Source of the DNA: Prinia subflava
Lineage: Eukaryota > Chordata > Aves > Passeriformes > Cisticolidae
Assembly: GCF_021018805.1 (NCBI RefSeq)
Contig: NC_086248.1
Coordinates: forward strand, 53,821,485 to 53,885,484
DNA: 64,000 nucleotides
Direction of reading: 5' to 3'
The notes beneath the pieces were generated by a model. The model ran no database searches and was not told the origin of the DNA. It saw only the letters and a program-made list of their open reading frames with translations. How positions within the stretch are numbered: position 1 is the stretch's first letter; every line of letters begins with the position of its first letter. The translations under genes and the position numbers were made by a program. Shown piece by piece: positions 38,330 through 49,355 of the stretch.

Positions 38330-38465
38330 TCTCTTCTCTTGGATAGCAAAAAAAATCTCCAAAATCGCTATCCCTTAATAGGGTGCTTAAAGATTTGAAA
38401 TTACTATATCGCGCCAGTAAAGGGCAATTTATGCACGCACTTAATACCATATGGCAAGTCAAACC
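38330..38465. promoter_or_regulatory. Candidate conserved intronic element
   Basis: Unique sequence with retained CpGs in an AT-rich setting: aaatcgctatccc, tatatcgcgccag and tgcacgcac. Adjacent are an ATTTATGCA octamer-like site and a CATATG E-box. These features are often seen in conserved elements, but I cannot test conservation here. Confidence 0.2.
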
Positions 38466-39162
38466 TCAGACTTGGAAAACGTTAAAATTATAACTACCTT
38501 CTGCAATTTTACAAACTTGTACTGTCTCTGAGTATACTAAGTCTTTAGAAACTATTTCTTTGCCAGCTATATTGTAATTAAAAAAAAAAAAACAACTTAG
38601 GCAAAGTTTGAAGAAAATTTGAACAAATCTACACTTGCCTCCTCTCTGTCTGTCATAAATTCTAATATTGACACGCATGCCATTTATTTGTAGAATTTTC
38701 AATTTAATGAAAAGCTGTAACAATAATGAAACTGTGTTGCCCCAGGAAACCGTATATAAATTAACACTGACAACATGAGAAATCCATCAGAAAAATCAAG
38801 CTAAAATTGTTATTATTTTTAAAAAAATAAAGTGGCATAAGATTAAGACGTTGTGCCAAAGTTAAACTTTGAGCTCCAGTGCTAGTATCAGATGGAAAAA
38901 GTAACACAGGAATCATAACAGCCCTGCAACACTTGAAAAGAAAATGTTTTTTCCCATGAAACTCCAGTTTGTTCCTAATAAAACTGTAGACAAAATCAAA
39001 TCTGGTTTCATATGTACAGAACACAACAATTAAAGAGACAATACTTTCAGAGCTGGAAAACTCCTTTGTCTTGTTCTTCAGAAGCATTAAATCTCAATAA
39101 AATTATTCTACAGTTAAAGAAAATAAGAAAACAAAATTCAAAGATTTCACAGAAAAGGAAAA

Positions 39163-39830
39163 GGTTGAGGTTGGAAGGGACCTCTGGAAATCATCTGGCT
39201 CAAACTTCCTGCTCAGGCAGGGTCATCTAGAGGTGTTGCCCACAACAATGTGTCCACCAATTTCAATGTATCTCCAAGGATGGCGACTACACAACCTCCC
39301 TGAGCAACATGTGCTGGTGCTCAGTCACCCTCACAGTAAAGTGTCACCCTGATTTTTTCAGCCTTCTGATGTTTTCATAGTTTCTGAATTTTTTCTCACA
39401 TGAGTGTTATAAATAGAAGTAATGTTTATATTAATACAAGTATGATTTTCATTCCTCTCTTGAGGAGGAAACAGTTCAACGTATTTTTGGTTAGACCAAT
39501 GTGGTTGGAGAGGTAACAGCCTTATCCTCCAATCCATGGTCTGAGTGAAAATGCTATATATATTAGAGTCTGATAATAAAGGTCAGCTTTTTTGCCCTGT
39601 GAACTGGACAGAGTTCGTGTCCTATTGCAACAGTAAAGCATCATTTCCAGATGTCCAGGAGGATCTTCTTTGTTCCAGTTTGTGCCCATTGGCTCCTGTC
39701 CTGTCACTGGGCACTGCTGAAAAAAGGCTGGCTCAGTCTTCACCACACTCTATCCACAGGTATTTAAATACATTGATAATATTCTCCAGTTTCCTAGTTC
39801 TGATGTGCAAGACTGTACATTTGGTCAGAT
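39163..39830 (-). mobile_element. CR1 LINE fragment, split by an LTR
   Basis: On the plus strand the reverse-complemented CR1 3' region reads ggttgaggttggaagggacc, then atctccaaggatggcgacta, acaacctccctgagcaacat and gctcagtcaccctcacagtaaag (to 39341). After the nested LTR it resumes at 39639 with the segment leading to ccagtttgtgcccattggct, cctgtcctgtcactgggcac and caggtatttaaatacattga. The 3' terminal octamers are missing. The right edge is approximate because similarity fades after about 39795, with a possible further block near 39810-39830. The element is on the minus strand, the same sense as PTPRK. Confidence 0.88.
39342..39632 (+). mobile_element. Solo LTR (about 291 bp) nested in a CR1 element
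   Basis: A segment with TG...CA ends interrupts a CR1 at a point where the CR1 sequence should be continuous. It is flanked by gtaaag on both sides (39336-39341 and 39633-39638), and the match extends to nine bases, acagtaaag. A six-base duplication with TGTC...AACA ends suits an ERVK-type (class II) LTR. Inside, in + orientation, are a TATA-like run (gctatatata near 39553), an AATAAA polyadenylation signal (39575-39580) and a U5-like segment (agttcgtgtcctattgcaaca). No coding region is attached. The family name is uncertain. Confidence 0.75.
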
Positions 39831-40359
39831 TTAGGAGTACCATTGTGCTAGTGTCAGGTACAGAGCCTACTGGATGAAAGCAAGCTCGCAGGTAAAAACG
39901 AAGCATCCTGTCAGAACTGTGTATTTAAGTAGGAGAGAGAAAGAGAAAACACTTGGGCAAAGGAACTCTTAAAATATTGGGTTTTGATAAAAACATCTCA
40001 TTATTCTCATTGGTTATATAGCCTTTCATTTCCTTCAGAAGTAGAAGATTGGCTATCATTTTATGAAGCTCAAATCATCAATAACTTGGCCTTCATCACA
40101 TCAATTTTACCCTAAAAAAATGTGAGTCAAAGCCATTCACTGGCTCTTCTCCCTCATTAAGATAGAACCTCAAATTCTAAATCAAATATATTTGACTTAA
40201 ATTTTGCCATATCTTGTGGCAATGATAACTCTATATATGCTCTGGCTTGTAAAGCAATGAGAACAATTCCCTAAATATTATATGTTAAGTCAGCCTTCTG
40301 TAAGCAAAAAGCAAACAAATCGTCCTGCAAACCCTAGGTCATTTTACACACTCCTTGTT

Positions 40360-40640
40360 TACGCTGTGTTCCAACATACCGACCTACTCTAGAAGGGTTT
40401 CGTCTTCAGGACTTCTCAGAAGAATTAATTTCATGGATATCTCCTTGATTATATTTCAAAGGTCAATTAAGAATTCTGCAAATGGCTTGCATCTCATCAA
40501 ATTGAGAGAAGATTAAAACTCGAGTCATTAATTTTTTCTGATAAGCAGTGCAAATATGTATGAAAAATGCTAGTTCTTTTGCCTCGGGCTTCCTTAGTGC
40601 ATCACTCAGTCTCATTTAGCACATAGGAAGGTACTTGAGG
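40360..40640. promoter_or_regulatory. Candidate conserved intronic element
   Basis: This unique, non-repeat sequence keeps several CpGs (tacgctg, taccgacc, ttcgtc, actcgag, ctcggg), whereas most of the intron has lost them. It is also rich in AT-core sites such as attaattt, gtcaattaag and gtcattaatt. That texture is typical of conserved vertebrate enhancers. No alignment was possible, so this is a suggestion. Confidence 0.2.
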
Positions 40641-43600
40641 GAGGGAAAGAAATGAAAGAAATAACAGAAACCTTGGGATCTTGTGCGTATGTATTAATGT
40701 AAGCAAATAAACTGATTGTGAAATACCAAAGTCATGTGGCTGCAGCTTCAGATGTATTTTTATTTTATGACCTTGTCATATGCAAGCATAGCTAAAAGCA
40801 TTTCAGGAGAGTGGGAGAGAGATGGAGATAAGTCAGAGCAAAAAGGGGAAGGGATGGCTATAAAGTGTCAAAGTACAATATCAATGGTTTTCATCATTTT
40901 AGACAATGAAATAAAATGGAAGCTATCTCTAGTTCTAATTAACATGTAAGGTCAAAGACAAATATCATTATGTGTAGTTTTTCTTTCTACTATAAATTTC
41001 AATCAAGTACAAAGGCATTAGGGAAGCATGCAAATTTGTGTAAGTTTTTAAAAATACTAAATTTAACTTCCTTATTTAACACAAAAAATATTCACTATTC
41101 TATCATGTCTAAGGGAAGAATTAATATATGTATTTCAAGTTCAGATCTTTGATCAAAGTCGGTTTTTCCAAGATCTCTAGTGGTTTAGGTCTTACAGGGA
41201 ACTAATATGCTGATGATATTACAGAACAAAGACTTTGCTGTGGTAAATGGTGAATTAAAAACAACATTAGGTTTACATTTAGCAGAAACATGCCTTAATA
41301 TTTTTTAAATGATCTGAGAGCAGACTAGTATAGTAGTCTACATTTAAAACCACTTGCATTTTGGATTAGATTTTGTTCTATTTCTCAAACTTTACTTTAA
41401 AATATGAACATTTAGACAAAATCATAAGATATTTATGAAACCTGCAAAATAATTTAAACATTCAGTCCCTTAGCTTACAATCTTATACTTTTGTCAATAA
41501 ACCTCCTTGACTACAACTTTCAGTTTTATATTAACACTGGATTTTCTTTTTCCTTGTAACTGTACAATTGTAGAATTTTAAAGAGAAGCAAATCACGAGA
41601 CAGAGTCTGTAGTTTATATTTGAAGGAAGGGATGGAAGGACAACAGATCTTATTTTCAGCTGACACTTTTTTCTTCCTTAAGTCAATTTTCTCAATTGTA
41701 ATGCTCAACTACCCACAAAGGATTTCAATACATTTCTAACAAGAAAGCCTGAGTCTCAAAGTGAAGGAAGACGAACAGGTGATAGGAATGTGGCACTCTC
41801 CACACCCCCAAAGCAGCTGTTTTACAACTTAAGGATGGTTGTTTCCATAACTGTCCATCTGCAACTGAACTAATACAGTCAATATTCCATAATGATCCTT
41901 TCTGCAAACATACTGCAGTATGCTGAGCACTCATCTACAGGATTATGGGTAGGTAGATTATAAAGACCTTTACACAAATCATTAAAGAAGAATTTTCTAG
42001 GATATTCCAAGAGTATAGTAAGTTTTAGTTCCCCAATATTCCAGCATGTATAAGGGAATTTAGTCCAAGATACTAATTATTTTCTTCATTATTTTTAAAA
42101 CAATTTTTTTCTGCTGTATTTAACTGTTTAAGTAAAAGCTAAGTGCAGGACACATGAATAAAATAAAGAACAATATAACCTACTCCACACTTGAACAACA
42201 TTGAGATTTATAGTAAATAAACATCATTCATCTGTTAAACTCAGTACCTACAAATTATGGCAAGCATCAATTGTGTCATGTCTCAATAGTGTTTTACAGA
42301 ACAGGAGAAAAGGTGAAAAATACTTTCTGATTCCCCCTTTTACACTCTTAACCATGAAATTTGACTCCCTGTACAGATTAAACTTCTATTAAAAAAATAG
42401 TCAAGTAAAGTTTCAAATTTACCTTTTCAAATATTGCTGTAGAAATGTTAGATCCTATATAAATGATATCACATTTTCCTTGGGGAAAAATCATAAATGC
42501 TATCATAATTAGGATTTGAGTTAAGGATGAAAGAGATGGAGCAGATGGAATGTAAGAGATAAACATTTACATGCAAATATCTTTGTTAACAGGAAATGTT
42601 TTAGGAGAAGCTATCAAAGCACATGGAAGATAAATGTTCATCTATTTAAGTCAGATATGTTTGAAAGTTTGTCCTAGCAGCAAAGTCAGCTAAAGTCTGC
42701 AAGCAATCCAGAAGCAGCACATGACTCCAAAAGAGCAGTAAAGATTCTTTTTTTTCCTGGTTGCCTGCTCAGAAGCTGATAGGAAATAGCACACAACTGA
42801 AAGAATGTTGCTCCCCTCCTCTTGGTAAGGGAACTTGGTGCTCAAGTTAAGCAGAATACATTGAATGCAGTGTTTGGATGTGTTGTGTTCCCCTATGACA
42901 CCACTATTTCTGAGTTAGTCACAGAAAAGTTAAAACACTCATTAATCCCTAATTTTCACTTGCTATCTTGTAACCAATTAGCTGACATCAGGAAGCCTAC
43001 CTGAGGTTCTGTTCAAATCCCTGGCTTAACATGGGCCTGTTCACTAAATTCACACCTGCCACATCTGTCATGATGACAAAGAAAGCACTCTCTTGCTCCT
43101 CCATCTCAAAAGGCTGAAATTGTCAAATATTGCTACCTCTAAAACAAGCTTTAAATAGTACACGAAGTTCTACAGCCAAGAAGCTGAAGGTACAGCTTGA
43201 GCAGCTTTGTATGTGATGTTTATTTATGAAAATCTTATCAAAGCATTCTTTAAATATCTGAATGTTATATTAAAAATATGTAACAATATACAAATAATGC
43301 AGGTCCCTCAAGGAGGCCCTCATATGACTCTCCAGCAGCGCTGCAAACACTCACATCTGAGGATCGCACCTGCAATGGGCCAATGCATCCACTGACACTG
43401 GATCAAGGAGAAAGAGAGGCAAAAGAAGAATAAAGTTTCAAGATACATATGTTTCAAGAGTGACCACGGCCATGGCACCAGGCCCCAGCTCCACTCTTGA
43501 GACCTGCTTGCTGGTGCCCAGAGCAGGTGGGGTCAGCCCCTGAGACCTCAGAGCTGAATGAGGCTTGGAGCAAAAGGAACTTGTCTCAAGGAACTGGGGG

Positions 43601-45334
43601 AAGAACACGGAGAAGGTAGCTGGTTTTGGAAGATGGGAAGGACAGGTCAGCAGACTGGAGGAGCTCTGGGCTGGTGAGGGCTGTTCACGGATCCTGATCT
43701 AGGGAGATGGCGCTGAACTCCTGACCACACCACAATTTCCCAGTTTACAAATCTGAAAATTTTGGCAATCCATAGTACAAACTTTAAAATGCTGTCATAC
43801 TCTGAAAATATAAAAATTAATAAGTAAATAAATCTTTCCACTAAGCAACTTCCTGACTGAATAAACTACATTCTTCCCAAGAGACAGGCCTAGCTGCCTT
43901 GAGGGGTTTGCATTCCAGCTCATTACTCATTTTGCACCTTCATAACACACATCCATGCAATCACTTCCCCACTTCAGACTGAATAAATAGTTCTTTTTTC
44001 AGTTGCACTTGTGGAAACTAACAAATACATAAACATGCTACAAAACCAAGATCTGAAGTAGGCCAATTACAGTCACTGAAAACTAAAAAGTGACAAAACA
44101 AGCAACAAAAAACCCTAAAGTAACCCAAATTGTTTTAATGTTAACTTCCATCAGCAAGAAAAGAAATGATTAAAATAGGGCAGAGAAGATTTTATATGAC
44201 TTCCACTTGCAGTCACTAGACACAGTGTCTTTGGTGGCTGGGTTAAAGAGACATCACCAATTAAACCTCATGTAGCCAATCTGGCCCTTCTCACAAGAGC
44301 TGAAATTTCTTCCAGACTGACTTAACAGACTCACTCTTCAGTCTCAACAAGAGGCGCTTTCCAAATTCTTAACATTGTTGACTGCTCCATTCTCTGTTCT
44401 TTCCCATTTCTCAGCAACTGATTTTGAAATAGACAACATCACAAGGGCAAATGCTCACTACAGATGCAATTACATTGCCCACCAACAATTTATACTCCGA
44501 CTGTATTTATGGCTGTACACAGTTGTAAAATCTCCTGTCGCTTCTGAGACCTTTGAGTCATTTTTTGAGCTGCAGTGCCACAGATGGAGTTGGTCATAAA
44601 TCACTGACTGAGTACAGGTATCAAAACACAGAATACTCCATGAATAAAACACCACAACATAAAACAACAACAACAAAACCTATTTATGCTACCACCTTTA
44701 AGCCTCGATTGTCCCTTGATATAGCTCTGCTGACAATATCATATCAACTGCTTTCCAAGCAGATTATTTTAAAAAGAACCAAAAGTTTTGGATAATTTCT
44801 GGTCATCAAAGAAATCGTAGCTCATACAATGACAACATCACATCAAAAATCTCACCATCACATTGAAACAAGAAAAGCACAAAAACTTGGAATAAATTAC
44901 AGTTTTTAAGAAAAAGACAATATAGGTCATCTTAAATTACTTGAAAAAATCTGGAATCAAGGGTTTCATTCAAAAGGTCCTGCATGAATATAGACCTGTC
45001 CTGCAGATTTAACATGTATTACTTTTTCAGCAGCTGACATTTGGTATCCCAATTACTAGGGGGAGAAGAAAGTACATTATTATCCAAAGCCAATACATTA
45101 TTACAAGAATAAGCATTACTGCACAGTGTCTATCCCTGAGCAAAACGCTCAGCTCCCTCAGGTCTGTACTACTACTGCCTAAACCAATTTGTGGCAGGTA
45201 AAACCCCACACAATTTTCTGTCTTGTTCAGCTCACTAGTCTATTTCTCCTATTTAGTTCTCATCATCCTAATTTTCTAGACCTTAATTTATATTAATTCT
45301 CAATCAGCATGTTCATATACCTGTTTTCATGAAG

Positions 45335-47400
45335 TCATAGAGTGGTTCAGATCAGAAGGCACCTCCAGAGGACATTCTAGTCCAACACACTGCTCAAATC
45401 AGACTTAGCTAAATAGTAGGCCTATCACACCTCCGGGCACCTGCTCTGATTTTATCACTCATTAAAAAGAACAAACCAAAATTTTCCATATTCCAACTTG
45501 CATCCACTGCCCTTCATCCCACCACCATGAGAAAAGCGCATGGCTCTGCCTTTCCTGTATCTTGCAATGAGGCATTTCTTGACCACAAATAAGGTTTCCT
45601 CTGAGCCTTCTCTCATCCAGGCTGAACATACCTAGCTCTCTCAGTCTCTCCTTGAATGTCCTGTGATCCAGTCTCTGATCAGATTGGTAGCCTTTGGCTG
45701 TACTCGTTCCAGCACGTCCCATGCCTTTCTCGTTATGAGGAGCCCAGAACTAAGCACATCACTTCAGATGTGTGTCACCAGTGCTGAGCAGAAGGGAAGG
45801 ATTGTCTGTGTGTAGTCCAGCAGCCTCAGGAGGCTGCCAGACATTCTTGTTGCAAAGATGTCCTGCTGATTCAAGCTCCACCAGGACTCCCAGGATCTGC
45901 CATTGTTCAGCTAGCTGACCCCAGTCAGTACTACTGCATGAGGCTGCCGGTCCTCCCCAGGGCCAAGACCTTCCATCTCCCTTTGTAAATCTTCATGAAG
46001 TTCCTGTCAGTCTATTTCTTCAACCTGTCCATGACCCTTCAAGCACAGCCCTGCCCTCTAGGGCACTAAAGACATTAAACTGACCACCAGGTCTTTGCAC
46101 CTCTGATCACAGCCTTGAATCTGGGAGTTCAGCCAATTTGCACTCATGATCTATTTGCAGAGCTCATATCTCCCGAGTCAGGAGAAAAGTAAACTATGAA
46201 AGGCTGTGTTACAAGTCTACTAAAGGCATGATATGGGACACATGATACCTTGTTCCCCTTGTCTGACAGAAAGCAGTAAGATTCATCAGATATGATATTT
46301 CCTTTTCATACCCATGTTGGCTGCTCTCATCAACCCCTTTCTTGCCTTTCATGTGTTTGGAAACTGTTTCTATAATGATCTGTAGTTCCCTGTATCCTTT
46401 TTCTAATCCATTTTAAGAACTGATGTGACACTGTATTTTCCCAGTCTTGCAAAACTTCTCTGCAGTGCCATGAACTTTTGAAGATAAGAGAAAGCAGCGT
46501 CACAATATCTGCCAACCCTTGGATGCATTCCAACTGGTCCCACAAACTAGTGAATGTCCAAGTGGTTAAGAGATCCCTCTGTCCACATCACCTCAGGTAC
46601 AGTCTCACTCTCAAAAGACCCTGAAAGGTTTGGGGATAAGTCCTTATCTCTGAAAACTGAAGCAAAGAAGGCATCCAGTACATCCTCTTTCCTTTGTCCC
46701 TACACTCTCCTTAGTCTCCCTCTTGTTGCCAGTGTACCAATGCAGGAAAGCTTTCCTGCTGTGCTCCAGGTCCTTTTCTAGCTTGAATTCCAGATGAGCT
46801 TTGGCTTTCCTGACTCCATCCCTATTACGAGTAGGCAATGTCTCCATATCCTTCAAAGCAGCCTCTCCCTGCTTCTGTCTCTGTGAACTCTTTTAGTGCA
46901 CAGGCTCTGTGCCACGTTCTGTTTAGCTCTCATTCTGCCATGCCTGTTTAACTCCCCACAAGGCAACAGTCCATCCCTGTGCTCCAAGAAGCTGTCCTTG
47001 ATCAACCAGCTCTCTTGAAACCCTTTGCCCTTCAGGGTACCTTCCAATGGGATCCTGTAAAGCAAGTCCCTGAAGAGGTCAAAATCTGCTCTTGAAAATT
47101 CAGGTCTGTAATTCTGCTGTTAGCCCTGGGGACTCTTCTCAGGATCTCAAACTCAAGGTTCATGATCATTTCAGCTTAACCATACCCAAACACCTCTTCC
47201 TTGTTTGTGAAGGTAGCATCTCTTGGAGTCTCTGACTGTGAGGCTTTCGCCAACTGCATAAAGAGGGTTTCATCTGTTTCCTGCTCTTGACAGACTGTAG
47301 CAGACACTCACAGCAAAATCACCTGTGCTGATTTATTCTCTGATCCTTACCCATAAGCTGCATACTGTTTTGCAGCTTTGCTCCTTTCACACTCCTTAAT
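45335..47400 (-). mobile_element. Long, degraded CR1 LINE with partial ORF2 remnant
   Basis: The plus strand reads as the reverse complement of a CR1: tcatagagtggttcagatca at the 3' end, then ctcatccaggctgaacatac, a ctctcagtctctccttgaat block and ccaccaggactcccaggatc. Further along are catgttggctgctctcatca, aactgaagcaaagaaggcat, agctttggctttcctgactc, gtccctgaagaggtcaaaat and tctgatccttacccataagc. About 2 kb is kept, so it reaches well into the reverse-transcriptase ORF2, but frames are broken throughout and there is a large internal loss near 46060-46300. Divergence from the consensus I remember is high, so it is an old copy. No active product is expected. The 5' edge near 47400 is approximate; AT-rich sequence follows. 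Confidence 0.85.
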
Positions 47401-49275
47401 CAAAATCTTCATATAAATTCCACATGAATATTACATGAATATCATTTTATATAAATATAAATTACATATGTAAAATAAATTGTGTACCTTGTGAGTAACA
47501 TGAATTTCATACAATGTAAGTAAATTTACATAGTAATTTTAAGGATTTTTTCATATTAAGTCAGCTGGTTGGATTGCAAAATTTATTTAGTCTAGAGCAA
47601 ATCATCAGACTTTTTATATCTAAGAAGTTTGTTGTACACTTTTACCCGTGCTTTCTTTAAGCCATTGTACAAATAACTCTGTTGAATAGGCTGTATATTC
47701 TTGATACAGCAGTTGTTGTTGTGCAGTCACTTCCTCCCAGGTGACCAACATTTTTCACTTGGTGGTAACCTCCTCCTCCTCCTTATACACACGTGCAATC
47801 AACATACTCAAAAGCACATACCTGTCTGAATGCTCCAAAGAAGCTGCTTACATGATTCTCCACATTTGGAGAGAGCACTTACACACAAACGCAAATATCC
47901 ATTGTCTTACTCATAAGATGAACAGATTCTCTCTTGGTTTCAGACTAGATCCAATACACAGGCATTAGCAGGACCATGCAATGAAAACCTTGGGGCTGAC
48001 AGGGTGGAAATTAAGATTATATTTAACACAAAATTCAAAACAAAACCTGCTGTTTCCGGCTTACAGGTGGCATGACCTAACAACTCCCTGTGTCCGCCTC
48101 TCCTCATGCTTTTATGCCACTTGTCCTTTCAGCTCCTTCATTCTCTTGTGCTGGCTGTGATGCTTGTCAGACTTGAGTCAAGTCAATTCACTATGCCAGA
48201 TGAATCCAGAAAAACAACATTTTCTCAGGGATAATGAGCTATATCAGCTCTCTGTGAGCTCTGATGAGTAAAGCTAGCTAAGGAAGCTAGCTGAAACATG
48301 AAGGCAAAGGGAGGAGAGGGAGTAAAGATGAGCAGAATAATCCCTTTACTCAACACTAAAGTATTAGGCTGGCTCACTGTGACCTGTGAAGCTGCAGCCT
48401 AATTGGAAACTTACACTGGCTTAATATCTACCTGCAATGGCAGTCTAATTAGAAAGCAGAGCTCTTCCTGCCAGTCTGGAGGAAAGTGATGAGACCACCT
48501 ACAAAGCCTGGAGCCAAGGCAACCTGCTCCCATGCACTGAAAGCAACAGGCACAGGAAGCCCTCTCTACTGCTAGCACAAGGGATACTTGCTAATGTCAC
48601 TACAAATGTCACTCAGCTGCATATTTTCTTTATTTCTTTCAAGGATGTCCACAACTTGGGAGATTTCAAAGCCAGCCATAAGCCTGGCATACACAGTGGA
48701 GAAGCTGATGGAAGGCAAAGGCTGCGTTAGCAGATGTCAGCTACACCAAAGAGGAAAAGTTAATGACCACCGCTTCTTCTGTTTGTACACCATGTGCTTA
48801 CTGATCCCCCATTCATGAGAATAAGTTGAGAGAACACAAATGCACGAGAAAGATGCTTAGCTCATACTGTTTGCTGACTTTCTCTAAAAGAGTACAGCAT
48901 GTCTGGTTCGTGTTTATACAAGGCTAGGGTTTTGAAGCTAAAAATAGTTTGATCCCAAACAGAGTAAATAGCTCTCAAATCCTCAGGACTGTTCTTTAAA
49001 AAGACAAAAGCACATAAGGAAGTTTGGGAGTTTTGCTAACTCAGCAACAGGTAAAGAGCTGGGTCATCTTTCCAACCTCAGAAACACCAGGTTAATTGAA
49101 GGACCTCGGGATAGTCCAGCACTGTACATTTTAAGTTTTACATTTTTATTCTTTTTTTTTTTCTGAAGCTGTGATTATACTGCAGAATAGACTGAGAGTT
49201 TTAAAAGCTATTACCCTGAAATAAATAAGAATAAAATGCTTCATTTTTTCAAGAAATATAAAGCAAAATCTTCAC

Positions 49276-49355
49276 AAAAAAAACCAAAAAACAAACAAAC
49301 AAACAAACAATCAAAAAAAACCCCGAAACAAAACCAAAAGAAAAAAAAAACAAAG
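49276..49355 (+). repeat. (CAAA)n-type simple repeat
   Basis: Several consecutive ACAA/CAAA units (near 49288-49309) are flanked by A-rich sequence. Confidence 0.8.

Noticed and set aside
39545..39877. A 110-codon plus-strand frame with an overlapping minus-strand frame
   Set aside because: It crosses the junction between the nested LTR and the reverse-complemented CR1 and is a chance reading of repeat sequence.
48272..48292. Two AGCTAGCT palindromes 13 bp apart
   Set aside because: Eight-base palindromes at this spacing are compatible with chance or a small local duplication; there is no further context.
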